A DNA stretch of 64,000 nt from positions 186,001 through 250,000 of the forward strand of contig CAYWQB010000004.1 of the NCBI GenBank assembly GCA_964460785.1. Direction: 5' to 3'. Shown here in pieces: positions 35,674 to 43,424 of the stretch; the first letter of the stretch is position 1, and every line of letters begins with the position of its first letter. The notes under the pieces are model-generated. The model ran no database searches. It worked only from the letters and a program-made list of their open reading frames with translations, and was not told the DNA's origin. The stretch is from CAYWQB01 sp964460785 (GTDB lineage: Bacteria; Chlamydiota; Chlamydiia; Chlamydiales; CAYWQB01). Both the position numbers and the translations under genes were made by a program.

Positions 35674-36952
35674 TATGCTTCATGACCTTTTCTCGAGACC
35701 AAGTAATGGGTTTGAAGCTGCGTAGGATTTGAAGTCGTAGTTTATTTTCAAGCTGACGGCACTTTTTTTCTGTTAAATCTGCAAGAGCTTGTATTCTAGG
35801 GTTTTTCTTCCACCGTCTCTCTTTAAAAGAGTTTAGAGACATCAAGCAGCGAAAGTACTTTTCTTGGCGAAGATGTTTCCTTGTGGCTAGGTGATGCTCT
35901 GGTGTGGTTAGGTTTGCTGCGTAGCATACAGGTGTATACATCTGATGGTGCATATGAGGAGCTTTTTGTAATATTTTTAGCCGATCTTCTTCCGCAAGAG
36001 ATTGGAGAGAGCTCAGGTCAAGCTCCGAGGGGTGAAGATAAACTTGTCCTCCCCCTTCTGTAATTATCTTTTGGTGCAATAGACTATACAAGCCATCAAT
36101 TGTACATTTCCCATCAAACTCAAAAGTGATTACATGCATTAGAAACTTTGGATCAAGAAGCACACTTGCATCGATATTTTGAATTTCAATTTCAGAAAGA
36201 GCGTAATATTGGCCTTTAGCTTCGGCTTTTACTTTTGTTGATACGAAAGGGTTGACCTGTGGCTGACGACCCTTATTGAAAATACGCAAATTGCACTTCT
36301 GGCTTTTAGGGTTCCTTGAGACTAATAAGCTAATAAAATGGTGTGCTGTTCCTGTTGGTAAGCAAAAGGCTCTCTCTCCATGTATCGTTTGATAGCAAAT
36401 TTTAGGTCTGGCTTTGGAGAAATCTTTAATAATAGACCCTATGTCTTGCTCAAGAAGGGATAGGAACTTTGCTTGATCAGAGCTTCCCCTAACCAAAGCA
36501 TCAACCTTAAAGGAAAGGTGAGCGAGTAATTTGCGATGTCTAAACAAGCTTTGGTAGTGAGGTGCTGAAGACCGAGGTAAATTCGAAAGAAAAGCATTGA
36601 GGCAGCGGAGGCGAGAACTAGAGAAAGAAGAGGTGTAATATCCGGTACCGGCCTTTGGGTAGGTATAGACAGGGGCTCCCTTAGGGATATGGCATAGATC
36701 TCTAAATGACTCTACCTTTTGTTTTAGGCTTTCTTTATTAAGGGATAGGGAGACCTGGGGTAAAGTTGTCCAATAGAGAGACCTTTCCGTTGAGTGTATG
36801 CCATGTAATAGTCTTTGTACAGATTGTTGGATGCGCGGGTCATTTTGCTCAGACCATGCAGTGGTGCCTTTGACATGAGGAATTTTAGAGGGACAAGTTG
36901 AGGTGGGGAGTTTCCTGTGTGGCTTAGAGCAGGGCAGTAAGACGATAGACAA
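35645..36952 (-). CDS. Putative H-N-Q-C hydrolase-like effector
   Basis: A 435-aa protein of unrecognised family with a proline-rich, basic N-terminus. A C-terminal region matches in layout the end of the 1394-aa protein at 53-57 kb: L-P-T-G-T-A-H-H-F-I-S-L-L (H204/H205), N-L-R-I-F-N-K-G (N226), and Q337 six residues before C343 in T-P-V-C-Y-A. The order His, Asn, Gln, Cys resembles the circularly permuted papain fold of clan CE proteases. This is inference from spacing, not a family match. The longest frame begins at TTG 36952 without a clear ribosome site, so the start is uncertain. Confidence 0.5.
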   Translation of the reverse strand: MSIVLLPCSKPHRKLPTSTCPSKIPHVKGTTAWSEQNDPRIQQSVQRLLHGIHSTERSLYWTTLPQVSLSLNKESLKQKVESFRDLCHIPKGAPVYTYPKAGTGYYTSSFSSSRLRCLNAFLSNLPRSSAPHYQSLFRHRKLLAHLSFKVDALVRGSSDQAKFLSLLEQDIGSIIKDFSKARPKICYQTIHGERAFCLPTGTAHHFISLLVSRNPKSQKCNLRIFNKGRQPQVNPFVSTKVKAEAKGQYYALSEIEIQNIDASVLLDPKFLMHVITFEFDGKCTIDGLYSLLHQKIITEGGGQVYLHPSELDLSSLQSLAEEDRLKILQKAPHMHHQMYTPVCYAANLTTPEHHLATRKHLRQEKYFRCLMSLNSFKERRWKKNPRIQALADLTEKKCRQLENKLRLQILRSFKPITWSREKVMKHIIQPSLQTQ

Positions 36953-37009
36953 GGCTGAAAATCTCTCTTTTAGAGCAAAAATATTATTTTAAGGAATGGT
37001 AAAATTTAA

Positions 37010-37579
37010 ATGAATATAAAAGAGATTATTGATCACATAGAGACCATGCTGTCTTCTCAAGAAAGGATTACTTTGGGGATTTCAGGGTTTGGAGGGGCCG
37101 GAAAAACAACCCTAGCAAAGAAGTTGTGTCAGCATTTCTTCTTAAGAGATGAGCAGGTTCTTCACCTTGATCACCTGTATAGCCACAACCCAAATGGTCC
37201 AGGCATTCTAGATCAAGTCGATTGGAACCTTCTGGAAGAGATTTTAAAGCAAGCAAGCCATGGAGAGCGGTTAGTTTATCAAGGAAGAGGCTTTCTCAAA
37301 GAGCCTATCTTTATTGATGAAAAGTGGCCAAACCTACTGATTGTTGAAGGTATTCGCTTACTACAGCCCAAACTAATGAAGTTCTTTGACTGCTCAATAT
37401 GGATCGATTGCCCACATTCACTAGCTGTGAAAAGAGCAAAGCGGCGAGATCGTAGCCAGGGAGAGAGTGAAGAAGTCATTGCCCGGTGGGATACTGACTG
37501 GGGCCCCAAGGATCTAGAGTATGATCAGCTTTTTCAGCCAGCTAAGCTTGCAAGTATAATTTATTCCTCATCCTCCTGA
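37010..37579 (+). CDS. Uridine kinase-like P-loop nucleoside kinase
   Basis: A 189-aa P-loop NTPase. Walker A G-F-G-G-A-G-K-T-T-L is followed by V-L-H-L-D-H-L-Y, I-V-E-G-I-R-L-L (the Walker-B-like strand) and R-A-K-R-R-D-R-S, matching the uridine kinase/phosphoribulokinase-like family. The V-E-G-x-x-L and D-H-L-Y motifs place it among bacterial uridine-kinase-like proteins that phosphorylate nucleosides or related small molecules; the exact substrate is unresolved. It is transcribed towards the large C58-like gene, 70 nt away. Confidence 0.75.
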   Translation: MNIKEIIDHIETMLSSQERITLGISGFGGAGKTTLAKKLCQHFFLRDEQVLHLDHLYSHNPNGPGILDQVDWNLLEEILKQASHGERLVYQGRGFLKEPIFIDEKWPNLLIVEGIRLLQPKLMKFFDCSIWIDCPHSLAVKRAKRRDRSQGESEEVIARWDTDWGPKDLEYDQLFQPAKLASIIYSSSS

Positions 37580-37649
37580 AAAACCAACAAGTACTTATCT
37601 AATCAGCCAAAGTTCCGATAGAGATCTTAGGAAGATCTAAAGTAGGGGA

Positions 37650-40640
37650 ATGTCCATGTCTGGGTCTGTGCATGATTCTGGAGACGGAATTAATTGGGAT
37701 GCTGCATTTGAAGGTGCTAACTATCAGTCGCTTGATGCAAGAGAACAGGCCACTGTTCGAGGTATCTTTGAAGGAATGGAAAAGCTTGCAGGAGGTAGTT
37801 TTCATAAGGATGAGGAGGCTCATCAATGGAAGCTTCAGGTTATTCGAGCATCTTTAAATGACCAAGATACAGGTATGAAACTGTGGGTTAAAGATGTTGG
37901 TATAGAGGGAGCAGAGCATAAAGTTCGGTTAGGTAAAGGCAACCCTCCTGAGGAATCAGGTTACCGGCCAGTATCTTTAAGTGATACAAAACTAAATGCT
38001 CTTTGTAAGCTGTTTGGGGTTCGAGCAAGAACAAGAGAGTCGGCAGTTCTTGCTTTAAGCCGACAGTTTTCGGACTTAACTTCAAAGGTCAGTCAGGTTT
38101 CCATTCGAGCTTTTCAGCATATTCCTACAAAAGATAGCTCTAAGGCTTCCTTTCATATCAATAAGATCAAAGCGACTCTTCAAGAGACTTTAGCAAGGTC
38201 TGGGAAAGCAGAAGAGGATATTACAAGGGTTCTTTCAATCTTTGATAGCCAGCTACGGACTGTGGGGTTTGATGAAAAAGAAAACCCTATGATTCATGTC
38301 TCCGAAAGGCCTGTTATTAGTGAGATCAAGAAAAAAGTGGAAATAGCCATCCCTCCCATTTCTCTTTTTACTAAAGGGCTGTCTGCAGTATTAGAAAGCA
38401 AATTTCCAGAAAATCCAGTGAAGCAAAAGGCTATACATAAAGCTTTGCTTGATCGATGGGGAATTCAAGATGCTGAATCAAGTCGGCTTGTTAGTGATAC
38501 TGCTCGTAGTGAGTTCGAAGCTATAAAAGGGAGAAGTAGTGAAGATATAGCTCAAGCAGCTTTCCGAGCTGTATTGAGGCCAATTGGAGAAACCTCCTCT
38601 GCAGAAGAAGCATTGACTCGGTTAAAGATTGCGATGAAAGTGACGTGCCCGACAGAGGGGATTGGAGATGCTTTATTTTCCATAAAAGAGCATCTGGGGA
38701 TCAGCGACTTATCTGCCCCAATTGGTAAAGAGGGCATGACTTTTCTACAGAGTATTCTTCCAAAAGTTCAGGGGGGAGCTGCAAGTGCAGAGGAGCTAAT
38801 GAAGGATGTCGAAGGGACTGCAGCAAAAACAGCTAGAGATATTGCTGCAGAAATTCGCTCTTCAGCCCCAGCTGGGTCTATAGTTCCTGATGAAGCGTCC
38901 CTTTTACGGATGGTGAATGAAGCTTTATCTATGCGCCCAGAAGCAAAAGTATCTATAGACCATAAGGAGAGGGTAACAAAGCAGATTTTATCAGCAATCA
39001 AAGGGGAAGCAGAAGCAAGACCAGCTCCTGCTGAACCAGAAAGAGCTGCAGGGGGGAGTATTGCTGCAAGGCAAGCAATGTTTGGAGGGGCTAAGGGAGC
39101 TAAAGGCAAAAGGCACCTTCGCTCTGCAGGAGCTCCAAAAGCTCCATCAGGAGACACTGTGCCTATAACTCCCTTATCCATAGAGTCTCTTAAAAGAGCT
39201 GTGAGCCTTAGTAGCATTAAGGAACGGGTAATTATTGATCCAAGTAAAAAAAGTAAGGCTGGAGTTTCACCAGATAGAATGGATGAGACTATTTTACAGT
39301 CTCTTGGTATCAGCCTAATGGCAGAGCGTGAAGCTCCCAATGCTGTCTATAGAAGGTTGTTAGATGGGCTACAAGGGGTAGATCCATCGTTAGTTACTAA
39401 ACAGTATGTGCTAGACCATGTAAAAGAGATATTCTTTAAGCAAGCCCTAGAAGGATCAGAGTTTAGCTTTTTTGCAGATCGTTATTCTCAGGTACGAGCT
39501 ATGTATCAGCAGTTCGAAGAGAGGTTAGAAAACTTAATTGGGGACTATGAGATTGCAAAAAGTGCAAAAGGTATGGAGTATTTAGAGGCTGCAACTCGGT
39601 TTCAAGCATTGCAGGAAGGGTATCGCACGCCATTTGTTGAAATTCTTGATACGAAGGCTGTACGCGCAAAAGTGCGCGATGGGGTCGAGAAACAGAAAGA
39701 AGCATCATTTAGGTCCATTCTAAGAACAGTTTGTAAAAGTGATAAAATTCAAAGTAAGCTTGCTGATAAAAGTGCTATTCCTAGCAAAGGTATAGAGAAA
39801 AAAACCGAGGCTTTGGTGTCTAGGCAAGCAGAGCGCGTGCTGTCAAAGTCTAGTGGAAGCATGAAAGGGTTTGAGACAATTTTATCAAAGGTCAAATCCC
39901 TTAGAGAAGCAGGGCATGTCGTAGCACTTATCGAACAAAATAATGCGAATGAAATTGCGCAAGCAGGAAAATGTTTAGGTTCTTCTTTACGCTATATACT
40001 AAATACAGACCCTCGCCTAGACGGATCAAAAATTACGAGTGAGCGGGGAGAGGCTGCAGTACAGGCAGCATATCAGGCTGCTAGTGGAGGGGTTGTAGGA
40101 GAGAAAATTAGTCAGTTAGCCAGATTAATGGAGGACTACTCCAAAAAACCAGATAGTCGTAGGGGAGATAAGCTTATTCAATTTGCACAAGAAAATGAGA
40201 AGCTGTTTCCTGTTGATGCAAGCTTAATATCAGGCAAGCAATATAGCAAAATTCTAGAGTCACTTTACTTGCAATTTTTGAGTAAGACAGACTTACCAGA
40301 TGATGTGAAAGCAAATCACAGGATAGAAACCAGAAGCCTTACGCATGAGGTAAGCCCGGATGAAATCATTCCGCTACTTACATCAATGGATAGGCTAGAT
40401 GCAAGTTCTGCAGACTGGACGTCCTTTCTGGATATTACAGGACATTCTATGGCAGTTGGTGTCAAAACAATTGATGGAGAGAAGAACTTAATGATCCGAG
40501 ATCCAAACTTAGGGGAGTTTAAGTTTAAGGTAGGAGATGCTGGAGAATTAGCTACTGCTACGACTCTTTTACAAGACCTTTGTGAGCTATATGATGTCTC
40601 TGGCATGAGAATCATTGATGTAGAGCCTGCTACAAATTAG
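37650..40640 (+). CDS. Large effector candidate with C-terminal YopT-like (C58) cysteine protease domain
   Basis: A 996-aa protein. The first ~750 residues are helical with low-complexity linkers (Gly/Ala/Lys-rich near 480-520), and no known fold is recognised there. The last ~250 residues carry the order and spacing of C58 proteases: Cys775 in A-G-K-C-L-G-S-S-L, His932 in T-G-H-S-M-A-V-G, and Asp951 in R-D-P-N-L-G-E-F, the last matching the D-P-N-x-G-E-F signature of YopT and relatives. YopT cleaves prenylated Rho GTPases in host cells, but the target here is unknown. AGGGGA precedes the ATG. No Sec signal, consistent with type III export of a chlamydia-like effector. Confidence 0.65.
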   Translation: MSMSGSVHDSGDGINWDAAFEGANYQSLDAREQATVRGIFEGMEKLAGGSFHKDEEAHQWKLQVIRASLNDQDTGMKLWVKDVGIEGAEHKVRLGKGNPPEESGYRPVSLSDTKLNALCKLFGVRARTRESAVLALSRQFSDLTSKVSQVSIRAFQHIPTKDSSKASFHINKIKATLQETLARSGKAEEDITRVLSIFDSQLRTVGFDEKENPMIHVSERPVISEIKKKVEIAIPPISLFTKGLSAVLESKFPENPVKQKAIHKALLDRWGIQDAESSRLVSDTARSEFEAIKGRSSEDIAQAAFRAVLRPIGETSSAEEALTRLKIAMKVTCPTEGIGDALFSIKEHLGISDLSAPIGKEGMTFLQSILPKVQGGAASAEELMKDVEGTAAKTARDIAAEIRSSAPAGSIVPDEASLLRMVNEALSMRPEAKVSIDHKERVTKQILSAIKGEAEARPAPAEPERAAGGSIAARQAMFGGAKGAKGKRHLRSAGAPKAPSGDTVPITPLSIESLKRAVSLSSIKERVIIDPSKKSKAGVSPDRMDETILQSLGISLMAEREAPNAVYRRLLDGLQGVDPSLVTKQYVLDHVKEIFFKQALEGSEFSFFADRYSQVRAMYQQFEERLENLIGDYEIAKSAKGMEYLEAATRFQALQEGYRTPFVEILDTKAVRAKVRDGVEKQKEASFRSILRTVCKSDKIQSKLADKSAIPSKGIEKKTEALVSRQAERVLSKSSGSMKGFETILSKVKSLREAGHVVALIEQNNANEIAQAGKCLGSSLRYILNTDPRLDGSKITSERGEAAVQAAYQAASGGVVGEKISQLARLMEDYSKKPDSRRGDKLIQFAQENEKLFPVDASLISGKQYSKILESLYLQFLSKTDLPDDVKANHRIETRSLTHEVSPDEIIPLLTSMDRLDASSADWTSFLDITGHSMAVGVKTIDGEKNLMIRDPNLGEFKFKVGDAGELATATTLLQDLCELYDVSGMRIIDVEPATN

Positions 40641-40644
40641 TCTA

Positions 40645-41088
40645 TTAGGCTTTAGCACTACAATGATCAGAGGTCATGACTTCAGATACTTGCAGTGGGC
40701 TTTTTCTCGTTTCATCTAGTTGATTATTGTATTCTATAAGTTGTTTAAAAGCTTCCCGAGCTGTGTTTGCATAGGATTCTACCTTAGGAGCTATAGCATC
40801 TACAGTTGTACTTTTATCTTTAAGTTGAAGGCAAAGATCATAGATTCTTGCCTTACAATCAAAAATTTCTTCAACTGACCTTTTAAAGGTTCCTTCGATC
40901 ATTTCGCCAGCAAACCCTATAGCGTCAGCATCATCAGTATCAATGTATGAGATCGACCATGTACGCCCTTGAAAGGTGCCGCTTATTATTTGCTTATCCT
41001 TACTTACCGAGAAGCTATTTAATGTTCGGATCGCTTTGTTTAGTTGTTGTATTTGGGAGGAAGGAGTGCTTTGAGGTGTAGATGACAT
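40645..41088 (-). CDS. Hypothetical protein, 147 aa
   Basis: An unrecognised protein with a Ser/Gln-rich N-terminus, a beta-rich middle (I-I-S-G-T-F-Q-G-R-T-W-S-I-S-Y-I-D) and a helical C-terminal half with Y-A-N-T-A-R-E-A-F-K-Q-L. Size and acidity would allow a type III chaperone for a neighbouring effector, but nothing in the sequence proves it. AGGAG lies just upstream of the ATG, so the gene is credible. It converges on the C58-like gene with 4 nt between stops. Confidence 0.55.
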   Translation of the reverse strand: MSSTPQSTPSSQIQQLNKAIRTLNSFSVSKDKQIISGTFQGRTWSISYIDTDDADAIGFAGEMIEGTFKRSVEEIFDCKARIYDLCLQLKDKSTTVDAIAPKVESYANTAREAFKQLIEYNNQLDETRKSPLQVSEVMTSDHCSAKA

Positions 41089-41166
41089 GAATTCTCCTAA
41101 AAATCCGAAAAACGTTACTAGGTATAGGCTTTTATTAGTAGTGTGAGATTTTTATTTATGAAAATT

Positions 41167-41186
41167 TTTAACATTTTCTTAATAAA
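41167..41186 (+). promoter_or_regulatory. Candidate OmpR/PmrA-type direct-repeat site upstream of the first Ulp1 gene
   Basis: TTTAACATT-TT-CTTAATAAA, that is TTAAC-N6-TTAAT with an 11-bp period. It resembles the tandem half-site form described for PmrA in Legionella and Coxiella. It lies ahead of a TTGATA (-35-like) at 41196-41201. Chance occurrence in AT-rich DNA cannot be excluded. Confidence 0.3.
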
Positions 41187-41213
41187 AATAGTTGCTTGAT
41201 AAAATAAGTGCTG

Positions 41214-41225
41214 TTAACATGTTAA
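41214..41225. promoter_or_regulatory. Palindrome TTAACATGTTAA before the first Ulp1 gene
   Basis: A perfect 12-bp palindrome 26 bp upstream of the ATG at 41251, at a position near the -10 region or transcription start. A possible operator. Confidence 0.35.
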
Positions 41226-41250
41226 GCTTCAATAAAATTATGAGTGTTTT

Positions 41251-42381
41251 ATGCAAATCCCTCTCATTTCAAGAGCTTCACAATATGTATCACAAATTCA
41301 TGTACCACAACTTCCATCAAGGGTAGATGCTTCTTTAGCAAGAAAAGTTACAGCTTGCACATCTGCTGTATTTGGCTTTTATGCTCTGAGCCAGGGGCGT
41401 TTTGAAGTAGCAGGTATTTCTTTAGGTTTAGCTGCAGGACTTGGACATTATGAGTATACACAGGCTAGCTGTGATAAGGCTGACTCTAATGTAGTTGATT
41501 TAACAGATGAAGCTAGTGATGTGATTGATTTAACAGATGAAGCTAGTGGTGTCAAAGAGGCTACTGCACAGACAGAAAAAGCCCGCAAGTTCGATGCTTT
41601 AAATATGAGCAAAACTTGGGAGTCTGGTGTAAAAATTCCACGTCGCTTTCAAGAACATGCACGGTCAGTTATTACAAGAGATTTAGGATCCTCTTATATC
41701 CAGTCCCGTTTTCGAGCCCAAGAAATGGGAAGGCTATTAGGGGAAGATATTAGTGGAGAAGGACAGAGTGCCTGGGTCTCAGAAGGAATTCTAGACCTAT
41801 ATATTCCTATGCTTCGCAAGGAGTGTTCTGAGAGTCAGTGGATTTTTCCTCGTTGCTTAGGTTCTACCTATAAGCAACTCCAAGAAAGCCCAGAACGCCT
41901 GGAAAGGTTTCGAGAGCGCTCTTTAAAAAACCTGCTGACTCAGCGGGAGTATGATGAGCAAGGAAAATACCAAAGCACAAGAACAGCACTGCCTGATCCT
42001 GCAAAGCTTAAAACCATTTGGTTGCCCGTCAACCACCACAATTCACACTGGTACTTTATAGAAATTGACCTTGCTGGCAGAGAGTATAAAATTTTTGACT
42101 CAAAGCCAGGGATTGCAGACCACGAAGAGGGAGTGCAGGTAGCAGAATGGCTTGTTGAGCAAATGGCTTTAGGGGGCTATATCAACCTCGATAGAGAAGA
42201 GCGCTTTGAATCGAGTGAGGCTCCTATACAGAAACAGCAAAATGGCCATGATTGCGGAGTCTATATGTTGCGTGGTATAGAAGAACGTATGAAGGGAAAA
42301 AAAATTGCTAGGATTGGTAAAAATGTCCGCCAGCAGTTACTGAACCGGATCCTAAAGTATGACAAGCAGTTGAGTGCATAA
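41251..42381 (+). CDS. Ulp1/SENP-type (C48) cysteine protease with tandem SIM-like motifs, copy 1
   Basis: A 376-aa protein with a complete C48 catalytic set: His266 in N-S-H-W-Y-F, Asp283 in I-F-D-S-K-P-G, Gln329 and Cys335 in Q-Q-N-G-H-D-C-G-V-Y. Such enzymes remove SUMO or related modifiers in eukaryotes, so action in the host is likely. Residues ~30-70 contain two hydrophobic segments that could anchor it to a membrane. Then come two tandem peptides, V-V-D-L-T-D-E (81-87) and V-I-D-L-T-D-E (91-97), identical in style to eukaryotic SUMO-interacting motifs. A close paralogue follows 31 nt downstream. Confidence 0.88.
   Translation: MQIPLISRASQYVSQIHVPQLPSRVDASLARKVTACTSAVFGFYALSQGRFEVAGISLGLAAGLGHYEYTQASCDKADSNVVDLTDEASDVIDLTDEASGVKEATAQTEKARKFDALNMSKTWESGVKIPRRFQEHARSVITRDLGSSYIQSRFRAQEMGRLLGEDISGEGQSAWVSEGILDLYIPMLRKECSESQWIFPRCLGSTYKQLQESPERLERFRERSLKNLLTQREYDEQGKYQSTRTALPDPAKLKTIWLPVNHHNSHWYFIEIDLAGREYKIFDSKPGIADHEEGVQVAEWLVEQMALGGYINLDREERFESSEAPIQKQQNGHDCGVYMLRGIEERMKGKKIARIGKNVRQQLLNRILKYDKQLSA
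41491..41550 (+). repeat. 30-bp tandem repeat encoding two SIM-like peptides
   Basis: Units 41491-41520 and 41521-41550 match at 27 of 30 positions, each encoding V-x-D-L-T-D-E-A-S. The repeat length equals ten codons, so copy number could change without frameshift. Confidence 0.85.
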
Positions 42382-43154
42382 TAACCTTCAAAATAAGTAA
42401 CTTTGTATCGACATGTCCACACCTAAACTACATTCTTCTCACTTTAACTCTTCTCATCAAACAGTAGAGCCTATCTCTAAGGGTTCCTCAAGTAGCTCTC
42501 AAGACCAAAAGGTTATTGAGGCTGCAGCCCATGCTTTAGTTCAGCTAATGCAAGGTTCATCAGCAGAGAAAAAACCTTTGCCTGTGATTGACTTGGTCAA
42601 TTCAGATAGTGAAGATGTGGTTATCATAGAAGAAGTAGTCCCACAAGAATTGAGCCTGAATCAACCATCTAGACTTGGCGTGCAGATACCTGAAGATTTA
42701 CAAGAGCATGCGCAGTATATTTGCCGTAGGAGCCTATCCTCAAGTTACTTTCAGTCCTGCTTTGGTCGACTTGAGGTAGAGGAGCTTCGGGGAACGAAAA
42801 AAGCATGGATTTCAGAAGGAATTCTAGACTTATATATCCCTATGCTTCGCAAGGAGTGTTCTGAGAGTCAATGGGTCTTCCCCCGCTGCCTAACCGATAC
42901 CTATAAGCAATTCAAAAGAGACTCGAAACGCTTAGTAAAGTTTCGAGAGCGCTCTTTAAAAAAGCTGCTGACTCAGCAAGAGTATGATGAGCAAGGAAAA
43001 TACCAAAGCACAAGAACAGCACTGCCTGATCCTGCAAAGCTTAAAACCATTTGGTTGCCCGTCAACCACCACAATTCACACTGGTACTTTATAGAAATTG
43101 ACCTTGCTGGCAGAGAGTATAAAATTTTTGACTCAAAGCCAGGGATTGCAGACC
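41947..43154 (+). repeat. Perfect 175-bp direct repeat shared by the two Ulp1 genes (41947-42121, 42980-43154)
   Basis: The block covering the catalytic His and Asp (from E-Y-D-E-Q-G-K to G-I-A-D) is identical base for base, whereas sequence on both sides has diverged at third and other positions. This points to recent gene conversion. Confidence 0.9.
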
Positions 43155-43417
43155 CTGAAGAGGGAGCGCAGGTAGCACACTGGTTGGTTAACCAGTTAAT
43201 GCTTGGAAGATACGTAGATTGGGTTGAAGGAGAATGGAAGTTCTCAATAGCTGCAATGCCAAAGCAAACGAATGATTACGACTGTGGGGCTTATATGCTG
43301 CGTGGTATTGAAGAGAGGGTCCATGGCAATGATACCTCTGCTGTAGGACCCAGCGCTCGCCAGCAAGTTTTAAGCAACCTCCTTCGTTATGACAAAGAGC
43401 TATGTAAAGAGCAGTAG
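42413..43417 (+). CDS. Ulp1/SENP-type (C48) cysteine protease with SIM-like motifs, copy 2
   Basis: A 334-aa paralogue of the preceding protease with intact catalytic residues His223, Asp240, Gln285 and Cys291 (N-D-Y-D-C-G-A-Y). It lacks the hydrophobic N-terminal segments of copy 1, so it is probably soluble. Its N-terminus is Ser-rich, and residues 57-74 read P-V-I-D-L-V-N-S-D-S-E-D-V-V-I-I-E-E: two hydrophobic SIM-like cores around an acidic serine stretch, as in phospho-regulated SUMO-interacting motifs. The two copies may therefore work at different host sites. Confidence 0.88.
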   Translation: MSTPKLHSSHFNSSHQTVEPISKGSSSSSQDQKVIEAAAHALVQLMQGSSAEKKPLPVIDLVNSDSEDVVIIEEVVPQELSLNQPSRLGVQIPEDLQEHAQYICRRSLSSSYFQSCFGRLEVEELRGTKKAWISEGILDLYIPMLRKECSESQWVFPRCLTDTYKQFKRDSKRLVKFRERSLKKLLTQQEYDEQGKYQSTRTALPDPAKLKTIWLPVNHHNSHWYFIEIDLAGREYKIFDSKPGIADPEEGAQVAHWLVNQLMLGRYVDWVEGEWKFSIAAMPKQTNDYDCGAYMLRGIEERVHGNDTSAVGPSARQQVLSNLLRYDKELCKEQ

Positions 43418-43424
43418 AGGATCT

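Noticed and set aside
38768..39340. 190-aa minus-strand open frame inside the C58-like gene
   Set aside because: It is fully embedded antisense to a well-supported gene and has Ala/Ser-rich composition typical of a shadow frame, with no ribosome site or recognisable motif.
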